A stretch of 24,929 nucleotides of DNA from UBA1067 sp050874585. Its GTDB lineage: Bacteria; Verrucomicrobiota; Kiritimatiellia; RFP12; UBA1067. How positions within the stretch are numbered: position 1 is the stretch's first letter; each line of letters opens with the position of its first letter. The notes beneath the pieces were generated by a model, which was not told the origin of the DNA, ran no database searches, and worked only from the letters and a program-made list of their open reading frames with translations. Location of the stretch: the NCBI GenBank assembly GCA_050874585.1, contig JBNMKZ010000035.1:1-24929 (forward strand). The letters run 5' to 3'. Below are positions 14,780-21,221 of this stretch, piece after piece. The position numbers were made by a program, and so were the translations under genes.

Positions 14780-14938
14780 TCGTGCGCGTACGTACGCGTG
14801 TGCGCGTTCTGTGAGAGGCTTTCCAGTATTATTATTAATACCCTTCACCCTCAGAACGCGCCCGCACGCACACGCGCACGCGGGAGCGCACCCACGCACG
14901 TGCGCGTGCGCGGGCTTAGAGTTCTCTCATGAGAACTC
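14780..14938. repeat. Alternating purine-pyrimidine inverted repeat (Z-DNA/cruciform-prone)
   Basis: Two tracts of CG/CA/TG alternation, about 14780-14808 and 14857-14918, form an imperfect inverted repeat. GCGCGTTCTG (about 14803-14812) faces CAGAACGCGC (14851-14860) across an AT-rich loop containing TATTATTATTAATA. A second hairpin GAGTTCTC-TCAT-GAGAACTC (14919-14938) follows. Nothing here looks coding. Such DNA favours left-handed or cruciform structure under negative supercoiling. Confidence 0.5.
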
Positions 14939-15025
14939 CGGCTTGTTTCTTTACCCTTTGCCTTTCTCTTTATAGGGGTTCAGGGGGAAGCTTTCTCTTT
15001 CCCTTTCCGCTTTCTTGCCCGCCGA

Positions 15026-15052
15026 TGTTGATAACTCCCCGGATGTTGATAA
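15026..15052 (-). promoter_or_regulatory. Two DnaA-box-type repeats
   Basis: GATGTTGATAACTCCCC and GATGTTGATAACTCGCC are direct repeats 18 bp apart, each containing TGTTGATAA (15026-15034, 15044-15052). A third, decayed unit (GATGTTCTGAGAACGC) follows at about 15061. The remaining 15053-15310 holds AATCGTGAA repeats (about 15107, 15125) and no gene. Confidence 0.5.
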
Positions 15053-15310
15053 CTCGCCGCGATGTTCTGAGAACGCGGCGGAAAATTCGTGAAAAAGATG
15101 AAACAATCGTGAAGTCGCGGCAGAATCGTGAAAACTGCGGAAAATTACGAAATTGCGCTGGTATCGTTTTTTTGAGACAATATAACTGTGCCTTGGGAAT
15201 GGTTCCGTGAAGCGTATGCGGCAGTCTTAGGGCATCAGCAGGCGAGTCAACGACGTACTTGCGCGTAAGATTTTGTCTGCTGGTGGCAATATTTAGTAGA
15301 GAAACGGTTT

Positions 15311-15432
15311 GTAATCAATCTTGTTAACAAGAACCGCCAGAGGCCTCACCTTTGGGCTTCTGGCGGTCATCAAGTCAAAGGTGAAAGAACAAAAGGAGTA
15401 AATACCATGGGAGTAGCCTCTCTGGTTCTGGG
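15311..15432 (+). repeat. 122-bp perfect direct repeat, copy 1 (leader plus gene start)
   Basis: This stretch is identical to 15970-16091, offset 659 bp. It covers a 12-bp palindrome CTTGTTAACAAG (15320-15331), a long hairpin, the ribosome site and the first 26 nt of the DUF4190 gene. Beyond it the two genes differ mostly at silent positions up to about 15630. It is a tandem gene duplication whose control region has stayed identical. Confidence 0.95.
15333..15367 (+). promoter_or_regulatory. Leader hairpin of the first DUF4190 gene
   Basis: ACCGCCAGA (15333-15341) pairs with TCTGGCGGT (15359-15367). The stem extends inward to 14 bp with two G-T pairs, leaving a 7-nt CACCTTT loop. No T-run follows and the ATG is 39 nt downstream, so a 5'-UTR regulatory or stability element is likelier than a terminator. 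Confidence 0.6.
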
Positions 15433-15973
15433 CATTTTGGCGATCATTGTCTGCTGGGTGCCGTGTGTGGGTTGGTGCGCAATTGTGCCGGGAATCCTCG
15501 GCATCATTTTGGGTGGCGTTGGCATTGCCAAGGCCGCTAAGAAGGGTACCGGCAAGGGGTGCGCGGTTGCGGGACTGGTGATGAGCATCATCGCGACGGC
15601 ATTCTCGATTTTCTGGGTATTTGTGATTGGGGCAGGTGCTTCGGCGGTGGCGGATGGTGTGCTTGACGCACAACATGAGATTAGCCAGACGTTGTCTGGC
15701 GATGAACAGTCTGCCAAGTCGGAGTCCACAGCCAAGGAATCGGATTCCCTGTCCAAGGTCATGCAGACGGCGGCCGAGTTGAACGAGAAGGTGGATGAGC
15801 TTAAGCAGAGCAAAAAGGATCTTGGCGAGGCGTGGTCGCGTCTGACGGGTAAGGGCACGGATGGAAAGTCCGAACTCGGAAAGGCGATGGATGCTGCGAT
15901 GGATGAGGCAAAAGAGTCGATGAAAGCGGAAGCCACGAAGGCGGCGAAAGAGGCCCTGAAAGGTCTTTGGTAA
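15407..15973 (+). CDS. DUF4190-type small membrane protein, long copy
   Basis: A 188-residue protein. The first 85 residues form a DUF4190-like module: a hydrophobic hairpin (SLVLGILAIIVCWVPCVGW..IVPGILGIILGGVGIA), a basic KAAKKGTGKG turn, then a second membrane segment. Residues 90-188 are a polar, Lys/Glu/Ala-rich, probably helical tail (KVMQTAAELNEKVDELKQSKKD) absent from the second copy. ATG 15407 has a strong AAGGAG site 8 nt upstream. Function is unknown. The next copy begins 92 nt after its stop, and the duplication junction falls at this stop codon. Confidence 0.82.
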   Translation: MGVASLVLGILAIIVCWVPCVGWCAIVPGILGIILGGVGIAKAAKKGTGKGCAVAGLVMSIIATAFSIFWVFVIGAGASAVADGVLDAQHEISQTLSGDEQSAKSESTAKESDSLSKVMQTAAELNEKVDELKQSKKDLGEAWSRLTGKGTDGKSELGKAMDAAMDEAKESMKAEATKAAKEALKGLW

Positions 15974-16091
15974 TCAATCTTGTTAACAAGAACCGCCAGA
16001 GGCCTCACCTTTGGGCTTCTGGCGGTCATCAAGTCAAAGGTGAAAGAACAAAAGGAGTAAATACCATGGGAGTAGCCTCTCTGGTTCTGGG
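15970..16091 (+). repeat. 122-bp perfect direct repeat, copy 2
   Basis: Identical to 15311-15432. It includes the palindrome CTTGTTAACAAG at 15979-15990 and the leader hairpin at 15992-16026. The first base pairs overlap the stop codon of the long copy. Confidence 0.95.
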
Positions 16092-16341
16092 TATCCTGTC
16101 GATTATTGTCTGCTGGGTGCCGTGTGTGGGTCAGTTCGCAATTGTGCCGGGAATTCTCGGCATCATTCTGGGTGGCGTAGGCATTGCCAAGGCCGCTAAG
16201 AAGGGCACCGGCAAGGGGTGCGCGATAGCGGGACTGGTGCTGAGCATCATCGCGACGGCATTTGCCGCGTGGTGGGTGTTCGTGATTGCTGCTGGCGCGA
16301 CGGCAGCTTCCAGCGCGGCTGCGGCAGCAGCAGCTCTGTAA
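16066..16341 (+). CDS. DUF4190-type small membrane protein, short copy
   Basis: A 91-residue paralogue of the preceding protein, with the same membrane module and KAAKKGTGKG turn. It ends in an Ala/Ser run (AASSAAAAAAAL) instead of a helical tail. ATG 16066 has the same AAGGAG site. The nearly silent pattern of differences from the long copy shows that both are under selection for the protein or are homogenised by gene conversion. Which form is ancestral cannot be told here. Confidence 0.8.
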   Translation: MGVASLVLGILSIIVCWVPCVGQFAIVPGILGIILGGVGIAKAAKKGTGKGCAIAGLVLSIIATAFAAWWVFVIAAGATAASSAAAAAAAL

Positions 16342-16458
16342 TTCATTGTGAAATGAGCGGTCGGATGTGCGTTGCATCTTTGAGGGCTCTCACGGGGTCG
16401 GAGAAGGTGCTGACGAATGTTCGATCCGCTCGTGCGCATCATTCATGCGCGGGTCTTG

Positions 16459-16490
16459 CTGTGGCTGTGCTCCATTTGGCACGGCCACAG
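16459..16490. other. 12-bp hairpin upstream of the DUF2752 gene
   Basis: CTGTGGCTGTGC (16459-16470) pairs with GCACGGCCACAG (16479-16490) with one T-G pair and an 8-nt loop. It could end the DUF4190 transcript without a U-tract or act in the leader of the next gene. The rest of 16342-16504 shows nothing else. Confidence 0.5.
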
Positions 16491-16504
16491 CGTGATTGTT
16501 GGTT

Positions 16505-16861
16505 ATGACATACCGATTCGTCAATAGGGTTGTGCTCGGCATTGGCCTCCTGCTCGGTGTTGTCATACTTGTTCGGCACATCTGGTGGGCGGGGCAATGC
16601 GCTAGTATCGTGCTTTGGAATCGTCCCTGTGCCCTGTGTGGATGCACACGCGATTTCATTTCGCTGGCGAGCGGGAATCTGGCGTGTCGGAATGTGATTA
16701 GTCTTCCCCTGTTCGTCATTGGGGTATGCGAGCTTTTCTGGCGCGTGATCGCGTCCATAATGGACTTTCGGAAGGTCACAATTTTCATCGATATGGTGAT
16801 TCATATCATCCTGCTACTTGTGTTTGTCGGTTACAACATCGCCTTTTATTTTTGTGGCTGA
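16505..16861 (+). CDS. DUF2752 family membrane protein
   Basis: A 118-residue integral membrane protein with about three hydrophobic segments. The CALCGCTRDFISLASGN stretch (about residues 42-58) is the DUF2752 hallmark (C-x-x-C-G-x-T-R), usually with Pro after the first Cys. DUF2752 and DUF4190 genes often occur together in other genomes, which matches the neighbourhood here. No ribosome site is obvious; in-frame TTG codons at 16496 and 16499 are alternative starts. The function of the family is unknown. Confidence 0.75.
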   Translation: MTYRFVNRVVLGIGLLLGVVILVRHIWWAGQCASIVLWNRPCALCGCTRDFISLASGNLACRNVISLPLFVIGVCELFWRVIASIMDFRKVTIFIDMVIHIILLLVFVGYNIAFYFCG

Positions 16862-16880
16862 CACCTGATAAGGGGCTTTT

Positions 16881-17077
16881 GTTTTGAACCACTGAGTTCG
16901 GAAGGGGCCTTGCGGCGAACACGGACTGTCGCGAAAGCCCTGCGGGATAAAAGAGCCGGGAGGAAGTGCGCGTTTTCTGCCACTGAACACACTGAACCGA
17001 CCTGACGGCCGACACTGAGATTCACTGAAGGGCGCGGCGGTTTCGTGTCCGGCTTCGCCGGCTTGCATTCAGTGGCA
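16881..17077. repeat. Degenerate 'gaaccac / gaacacactgaa' intergenic repeat block 2
   Basis: Contains GTTTTGAACCAC (16881-16892), TGCCACTGAACACACTGAA (16978-16996) and an inverted TTCAGTGGCA (17068-17077). It also holds a CCGGC-TTC-GCCGG hairpin near 17049-17061. It is clearly the same family as the block at 14083. No gene is visible in 16862-17180. Confidence 0.6.
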
Positions 17078-17180
17078 AGACAGCCGGGCGCATCCTTCCG
17101 TGTTCCGAGGTTGGTTCAAACTGCCGCTGTAATCCGCCTGTCTTTCCTCTCGGGCGGCCCCGCGCAGACCCCGAGCGGCC

Positions 17181-17210
17181 TTGACGGCGATCGGTCCGTT
17201 ATGCTATCAT
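17181..17210 (+). promoter_or_regulatory. trp operon promoter
   Basis: TTGACG (17181-17186), an 18-bp spacer and TATCAT (17205-17210). Transcription should start near 17217, only a couple of bases before the trpL ATG at 17219. I see no TrpR operator that I would defend. Confidence 0.8.
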
Positions 17211-17218
17211 ATGCGCCG

Positions 17219-17296
17219 ATGAACGGAAATATCGATAATCGCTTTGGTTGGTGGCGCCGCGGGTGCAGATCCGCGGGGATGATTTCCGCATACTAA
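17219..17296 (+). CDS. trpL: trp operon leader peptide TrpL
   Basis: A 25-residue peptide with tandem tryptophan codons (TGG TGG, 17249-17254) inside FGWWRR, strongly reminiscent of the GWWR of E. coli TrpL. It starts 8 nt after the -10 box without a Shine-Dalgarno, so it is predicted to be translated from a leaderless message. The Trp codons end 2 nt before the first arm of the attenuator pause hairpin and the stop lies before the terminator. Translation speed at the Trp codons can therefore choose between the hairpins. Confidence 0.88.
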   Translation: MNGNIDNRFGWWRRGCRSAGMISAY

Positions 17297-17370
17297 AGCG
17301 AAACCAACCCAAGACACCAGACAAGTAAGGCGGGTCACTCAGACATGAGGACCCGCCCTTTCTATTTTTT
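17257..17370 (+). terminator. trp attenuator (pause hairpin, antiterminator, terminator)
   Basis: Segment 1 CCGCGG (17257-17262) pairs with segment 2 CCGCGG (17271-17276). Segment 2, as GATCCGC (17268-17274), can instead pair with GCGGGTC (17330-17336). The terminator pairs GGCGGGTC (17329-17336) with GACCCGCC (17350-17357), plus CTCA/TGAG (17338-17341, 17346-17349), then CTTTCTATTTTTT. A ribosome stalled on the Trp codons would cover segment 1, free segment 2 and block the terminator. A ribosome that reaches the stop lets 1:2 and the terminator form. A further option is GGTTGG (17246-17251) with CCAACC (17304-17309). Confidence 0.9.
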
Positions 17371-17395
17371 AAATCAAGAAGAAAAGGAACAAGAT

Positions 17396-18844
17396 ATGCT
17401 GAAGCAACTGACAGAGGCGCAATTCATTGCACGGACCGAACACGGTGCGCGTACGCCCGTCTTCAGGGAATACCTCGAAGACCGCGAGACCCCGGTGTCC
17501 GTCCTGACGCGTGTCGCGGACGATGCGGGGGTCTTCCTGCTGGAGAGCGTGGTCGGTGGTGAGACGCGTGGACGTTATTCCTATCTCGGCATCGATCCAC
17601 GTGAGACGATTGCCGAAGATGGAGGGGCGCATCCGTTCGTGGCAGTTCGTGAGAAGCTCGGTGCCAGGGCCTACACGCCTGCACCGGAACTGCCCGCCCT
17701 TCAGGGTGGAGCCGTTGGTTATCTCGCCTATGATGCGGTGGGGACATTTGTGCCGCGTGTGGGGCTTCGGCGCGAGCCTGGTACGCCCATTGCCGCCTTC
17801 CTCCTGACGGACAAGATTCTGATTTTCGACAATGTGCGACAGACGGTCATCATCTCCTTTGTGACGGGTGTCGAGTCGGGTGAGTCGCCCGAGGGAGCCT
17901 ACGCACGGGCCGTGCGCGAGATTGAGGACATCCACGAGCGGCTGTTGAGTGCGGACTCCATTGCCCGCTATATGGAATCGCACAAGGGGAAGGTCGGTGG
18001 TGCACAGACGATTTCCGCGTTCCGCCCCGAGATGACGGAAGGTGAATTCACGGACATTGTCGAGGCGTGCAAGGCGGCGATTCGTGCGGGTGAGGTCATT
18101 CAGATTGTTCCGTCTCAGAAGTTTACGGCCGAGACGACAATTCCTGCGATTTCCCTTTACCGTGCGCTTCGCATGGTAAATCCGTCGCCCTACAATTTCT
18201 TCCTGCGGGTGAAGGGCAAGACGCTGATTGGCTCGTCGCCGGAGGAACTCGTCAAGCTGTCGAGGCGCACGGCCTCCACATCCCCGATTGCGGGAACGCG
18301 GCCCCGTGGTGCGGATGCGGCGAGTGACCGACGCATGGAGGAGGAACTCGTCTCGGATCCGAAGGAACGCGCCGAGCACGTCATGCTGGTCGATCTCGGG
18401 CGGAACGATCTCGGGCGCGTCTGCCGGGCGGGCACCGTGAAAGTCGAGTCCTATGCGCATGTTGAGCGTTATTCGCATGTCATGCACCTCGTCTCGCACG
18501 TCACGGGTGAACTGGAACCGGGGCAGGATGGGTTCAGTCTGCTGGAGGCCGCCTTCCCGGCGGGGACGCTGACGGGAGCCCCGAAGGTGCGGGCGATGGA
18601 ACTTCTGGCCGGGCTTGAGAAGTCGCCTCGCGGCATTTACGGTGGAGCCGCCGGTTACTTCAGCTACACGGGCGACATGAACTTCGCCATCGTCATCCGC
18701 ACAATGTTCCTTGAGGGAAATCGCCTTGAGATGCGGGCGGGTGCGGGAATCGTTGCAGATTCGGATCCCATTAAGGAATATCGCGAGACGCTGAACAAGT
18801 CGAAGGCCATTTTCGAGGCGGCGCGGTTTGCGGCGACACTCTGA
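17396..18844 (+). CDS. trpE: Anthranilate synthase component I
   Basis: Converts chorismate to anthranilate with TrpG-supplied ammonia, 482 aa. The LLES motif (48-51), part of the tryptophan feedback site, is intact. Chorismate-binding signatures are PSPYNFFL, PIAGTRPRG, DPKERAEHVMLVDLGRNDLG, FPAGTLTGAPKVRAME and the C-terminal GAGIVADSDP. The ATG at 17396 is chosen because AAGGA lies 7 nt upstream; the open frame extends to an ATG inside the terminator stem, which would be an implausible start. It is the first structural gene, 25 nt after the attenuator T-run. Confidence 0.96.
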   Translation: MLKQLTEAQFIARTEHGARTPVFREYLEDRETPVSVLTRVADDAGVFLLESVVGGETRGRYSYLGIDPRETIAEDGGAHPFVAVREKLGARAYTPAPELPALQGGAVGYLAYDAVGTFVPRVGLRREPGTPIAAFLLTDKILIFDNVRQTVIISFVTGVESGESPEGAYARAVREIEDIHERLLSADSIARYMESHKGKVGGAQTISAFRPEMTEGEFTDIVEACKAAIRAGEVIQIVPSQKFTAETTIPAISLYRALRMVNPSPYNFFLRVKGKTLIGSSPEELVKLSRRTASTSPIAGTRPRGADAASDRRMEEELVSDPKERAEHVMLVDLGRNDLGRVCRAGTVKVESYAHVERYSHVMHLVSHVTGELEPGQDGFSLLEAAFPAGTLTGAPKVRAMELLAGLEKSPRGIYGGAAGYFSYTGDMNFAIVIRTMFLEGNRLEMRAGAGIVADSDPIKEYRETLNKSKAIFEAARFAATL

Positions 18845-18867
18845 GAGAGAAGAAAGGAAAGAAGTCC

Positions 18868-20415
18868 ATGATTCTGATGATTGACAACTACGACTCCTTC
18901 ACCTACAACCTTGTGCAGGAAATGCGTGCGCTGGGTGCCGAGATGGAGGTCGTCAAGAACGACGAAATCGACATTGACGGCATCGCGGCAAAAAGGCCTG
19001 ATGCGATTGTCTTCTCTCCTGGGCCGGGGAATCCCGACTCGGCTGGCGTGACGCTGGCGGCGGTGAAGGCGTTTGCCGGAAAGGTCCCCCTGCTGGGTAT
19101 CTGCCTCGGCCACCAGTCCATCGCCCAGGCGTTCGGCGGGCGCATCGTCCCGGCAAAGCGTCTGATGCACGGCAAGACGAGCCGCATCCATCATGATGGG
19201 AAGGGCATTTTCGCGGGACTGCCACAGGACTTCGAGGCGATGCGCTACCATTCGCTGGCCGTCGACCGTGCGTCGTTGCCCGACTGCTTAGAGGTGAGTG
19301 CCGTCTCTGAGGACGGGGAAATCATGGGCCTTCGGCATCGTACGCTTCCCATCGAGTCCGTCCAGTACCACCCGGAGAGCATCGGCACACCCGAGGGATT
19401 GGCTCAGTTGAGGAACTTCCTCGGGCTTGGGAACCATCGGGCGACGCTGGAGGAGATGAACGCCCATCGCACGTTCGCGGCGATTATGGAAGGCCGCGTC
19501 TCGGAGCGTGAGCTTTCGGAGATGCTGACCAAGGCGCGTGGCACGACTCCGACGGCCGATGAGCTGGCTGGCGCAGCGCGGGCGATGCGTGAGGCCGGCG
19601 TTCACATCGACCTCGGTGGAATTGACGCGGTGGACATCGTTGGTACGGGCGGCGATGGGCTGGGGACGTTCAATGTCTCGACGACGGCGGCCTTCATTGC
19701 GGCAGGTGCGGGCGTCGTGATTGCCAAGCACGGGAACATTGCCGCGACATCGAAGTGCGGCGCGGCAGATGTCCTCGCCGCGCTTGGATACGATCTCACG
19801 GCAACGCCCGAGCGCGTGTCGCGGTGCATTCGCGAGGTGGGTATCGGTTTTCTCTTTGCCCGCAATCTCCATCCGGCGATGCGGTTTGCCGCGCCTGTCC
19901 GGAAGGCTCTTGGCTTCCGCACAATCTTTAACCTGCTCGGACCGCTGACGAATCCAGCCGGTGCGCGGCGTCAGGTCGTCGGGGTCTACGACCCGAAGCT
20001 GACGCCTGTCATGGCCGAGGCACTCCGCATCCTCGGCAGCGTCAGGGCACTTGTCGTCTCGGGAGGAGAGGGTGGACTCGATGAGATTTCGCCAACTGGC
20101 ATGACGTTCGTCTCCTCTCTTGAGCACGGAAAGGTCGCCTCGACATTGCTGGATGCTGGCGCGGCTTATGGAACGCACTACCCGATTCAGGCGATTGCCG
20201 GTGGTGATGCGAAGACGAACGCCCGCATCCTGATGGACGTCCTTGCCGGAACAGAGCGCGGCGCTTATCGTGCGGCAGCAATAGAGAACGCGGCGTCTGC
20301 CATTCTCGTTGGCGGTCTTGCATCGACTTACGAGGAGGCACTGGCGCGGGCCGTCGACTCCGTTGATTCGGGACGCGCTTTCGCCAAGTTGCGCAAGATG
20401 CTGGAGGTCAAATGA
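18868..20415 (+). CDS. trpGD: TrpGD fusion: anthranilate synthase glutaminase plus anthranilate phosphoribosyltransferase
   Basis: A 515-residue two-domain enzyme. Residues 1-190 are a class I glutamine amidotransferase with nucleophile Cys79 (GICLGHQ), His168 and Glu170 (VQYHPES) and the MHGKTS loop (100-105). Residues about 200-515 are the TrpD phosphoribosyltransferase with VGTGGDG, NVST, a KHGN loop and LGPLTNPA. After KHGN the usual Arg is Ile (KHGNIAATSKCG). This is the same domain order as E. coli TrpGD (old TrpD). AGGA lies 9 nt before the ATG and 23 nt separate it from trpE. The ATG of trpC overlaps the stop (ATGA). Confidence 0.95.
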   Translation: MILMIDNYDSFTYNLVQEMRALGAEMEVVKNDEIDIDGIAAKRPDAIVFSPGPGNPDSAGVTLAAVKAFAGKVPLLGICLGHQSIAQAFGGRIVPAKRLMHGKTSRIHHDGKGIFAGLPQDFEAMRYHSLAVDRASLPDCLEVSAVSEDGEIMGLRHRTLPIESVQYHPESIGTPEGLAQLRNFLGLGNHRATLEEMNAHRTFAAIMEGRVSERELSEMLTKARGTTPTADELAGAARAMREAGVHIDLGGIDAVDIVGTGGDGLGTFNVSTTAAFIAAGAGVVIAKHGNIAATSKCGAADVLAALGYDLTATPERVSRCIREVGIGFLFARNLHPAMRFAAPVRKALGFRTIFNLLGPLTNPAGARRQVVGVYDPKLTPVMAEALRILGSVRALVVSGGEGGLDEISPTGMTFVSSLEHGKVASTLLDAGAAYGTHYPIQAIAGGDAKTNARILMDVLAGTERGAYRAAAIENAASAILVGGLASTYEEALARAVDSVDSGRAFAKLRKMLEVK

Positions 20416-21185
20416 GCGACATCCTTGAGGAACTGAGTGCGGCGCGCCGCGCTGATGCGATGGAGGCCGAGAAGGCCGAGCCCTTTTCGGAGCTCGTTCG
20501 GCGCATTGGGCAGATGCCCGCGACGCGTGATTTCCGTGCGGCCTTTCGGGGGCGCGGACGGCACATTCTGGCGGAACTGAAAAAGGCATCCCCCTCGGAG
20601 GGGCTGATTCGACCGGACTTCCACCCGGTGGAACTTGCACGCGAACTGGTGGATGCTGGTGCGGCGGCGTTGTCCGTCCTCTGCGAACCTCATCGTTTTC
20701 TCGGGAGTCGTGCCTACTTGTCCGCCGTGCGCGGTGCAGTCGATGTTCCCCTGCTGTTCAAAGACTTCATCACGACGCCTTATCAGGTGGCAGAAGCCAG
20801 GGTCGCAGGAGCGGATGCCATTCTGCTGATTGCGGCCGTCTTGCCCGATGCGCAGCTTCGCGAATTGCGGAACCTGGCCCACGAATTCGGGCTTGTTGCA
20901 CTCGTCGAGACGCACACGGCAGAGGAAATTGATCGCGCCGTCAACCTCGGATGTGAAGTGATTGGTGTGAACTGCCGCGACCTCCGCACGTTTCACACGG
21001 ACCCATCCATCTCGGCCGGGCTGATCGGGCGCATTCCGTCCGATCGTACGCGCATCGCCGAGAGCGGCATCCGCACGGCGGACGATATGGCGCGGTTGCA
21101 GGCGGCAGGAGCCGACGGCTTCCTGATTGGAACGACGTTCATGCGGGCCGAACGCCCGGCGGCGAAACTCCGGGAACTCATCTGA
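20412..21185 (+). CDS. trpC: Indole-3-glycerol phosphate synthase
   Basis: A TIM-barrel enzyme that closes the indole ring from CdRP, 257 aa. AELKKASPSEG (about 56-66) carries the catalytic Lys region. LFKDFI..PYQV, ADAILLIAA, LVETHTAEE, GVNCRDLRTF and AESGIRT follow the family order. It is monofunctional; there is no fused or adjacent TrpF (phosphoribosylanthranilate isomerase). It is translationally coupled to trpGD by a 4-bp overlap. Confidence 0.95.
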   Translation: MSDILEELSAARRADAMEAEKAEPFSELVRRIGQMPATRDFRAAFRGRGRHILAELKKASPSEGLIRPDFHPVELARELVDAGAAALSVLCEPHRFLGSRAYLSAVRGAVDVPLLFKDFITTPYQVAEARVAGADAILLIAAVLPDAQLRELRNLAHEFGLVALVETHTAEEIDRAVNLGCEVIGVNCRDLRTFHTDPSISAGLIGRIPSDRTRIAESGIRTADDMARLQAAGADGFLIGTTFMRAERPAAKLRELI

Positions 21186-21221
21186 TTCAAGATCATCATT
21201 CAATTTGAAAGGAAACATTCA

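Noticed and set aside
14505..14975. Plus-strand open frame in the repeat region
   Set aside because: It runs through inverted repeats and CG-alternating tracts, and no domain or ribosome site is visible.
15370..16377. Minus-strand open frame (335 codons) across both DUF4190 copies
   Set aside because: It repeats itself only because the plus-strand genes are duplicated; the plus-strand genes have ribosome sites and family resemblance.
17345..17395. Upstream ATG for trpE inside the terminator stem
   Set aside because: It lies in the attenuator hairpin with no ribosome site; ATG 17396 has AAGGA 7 nt upstream and gives the normal N-terminus.
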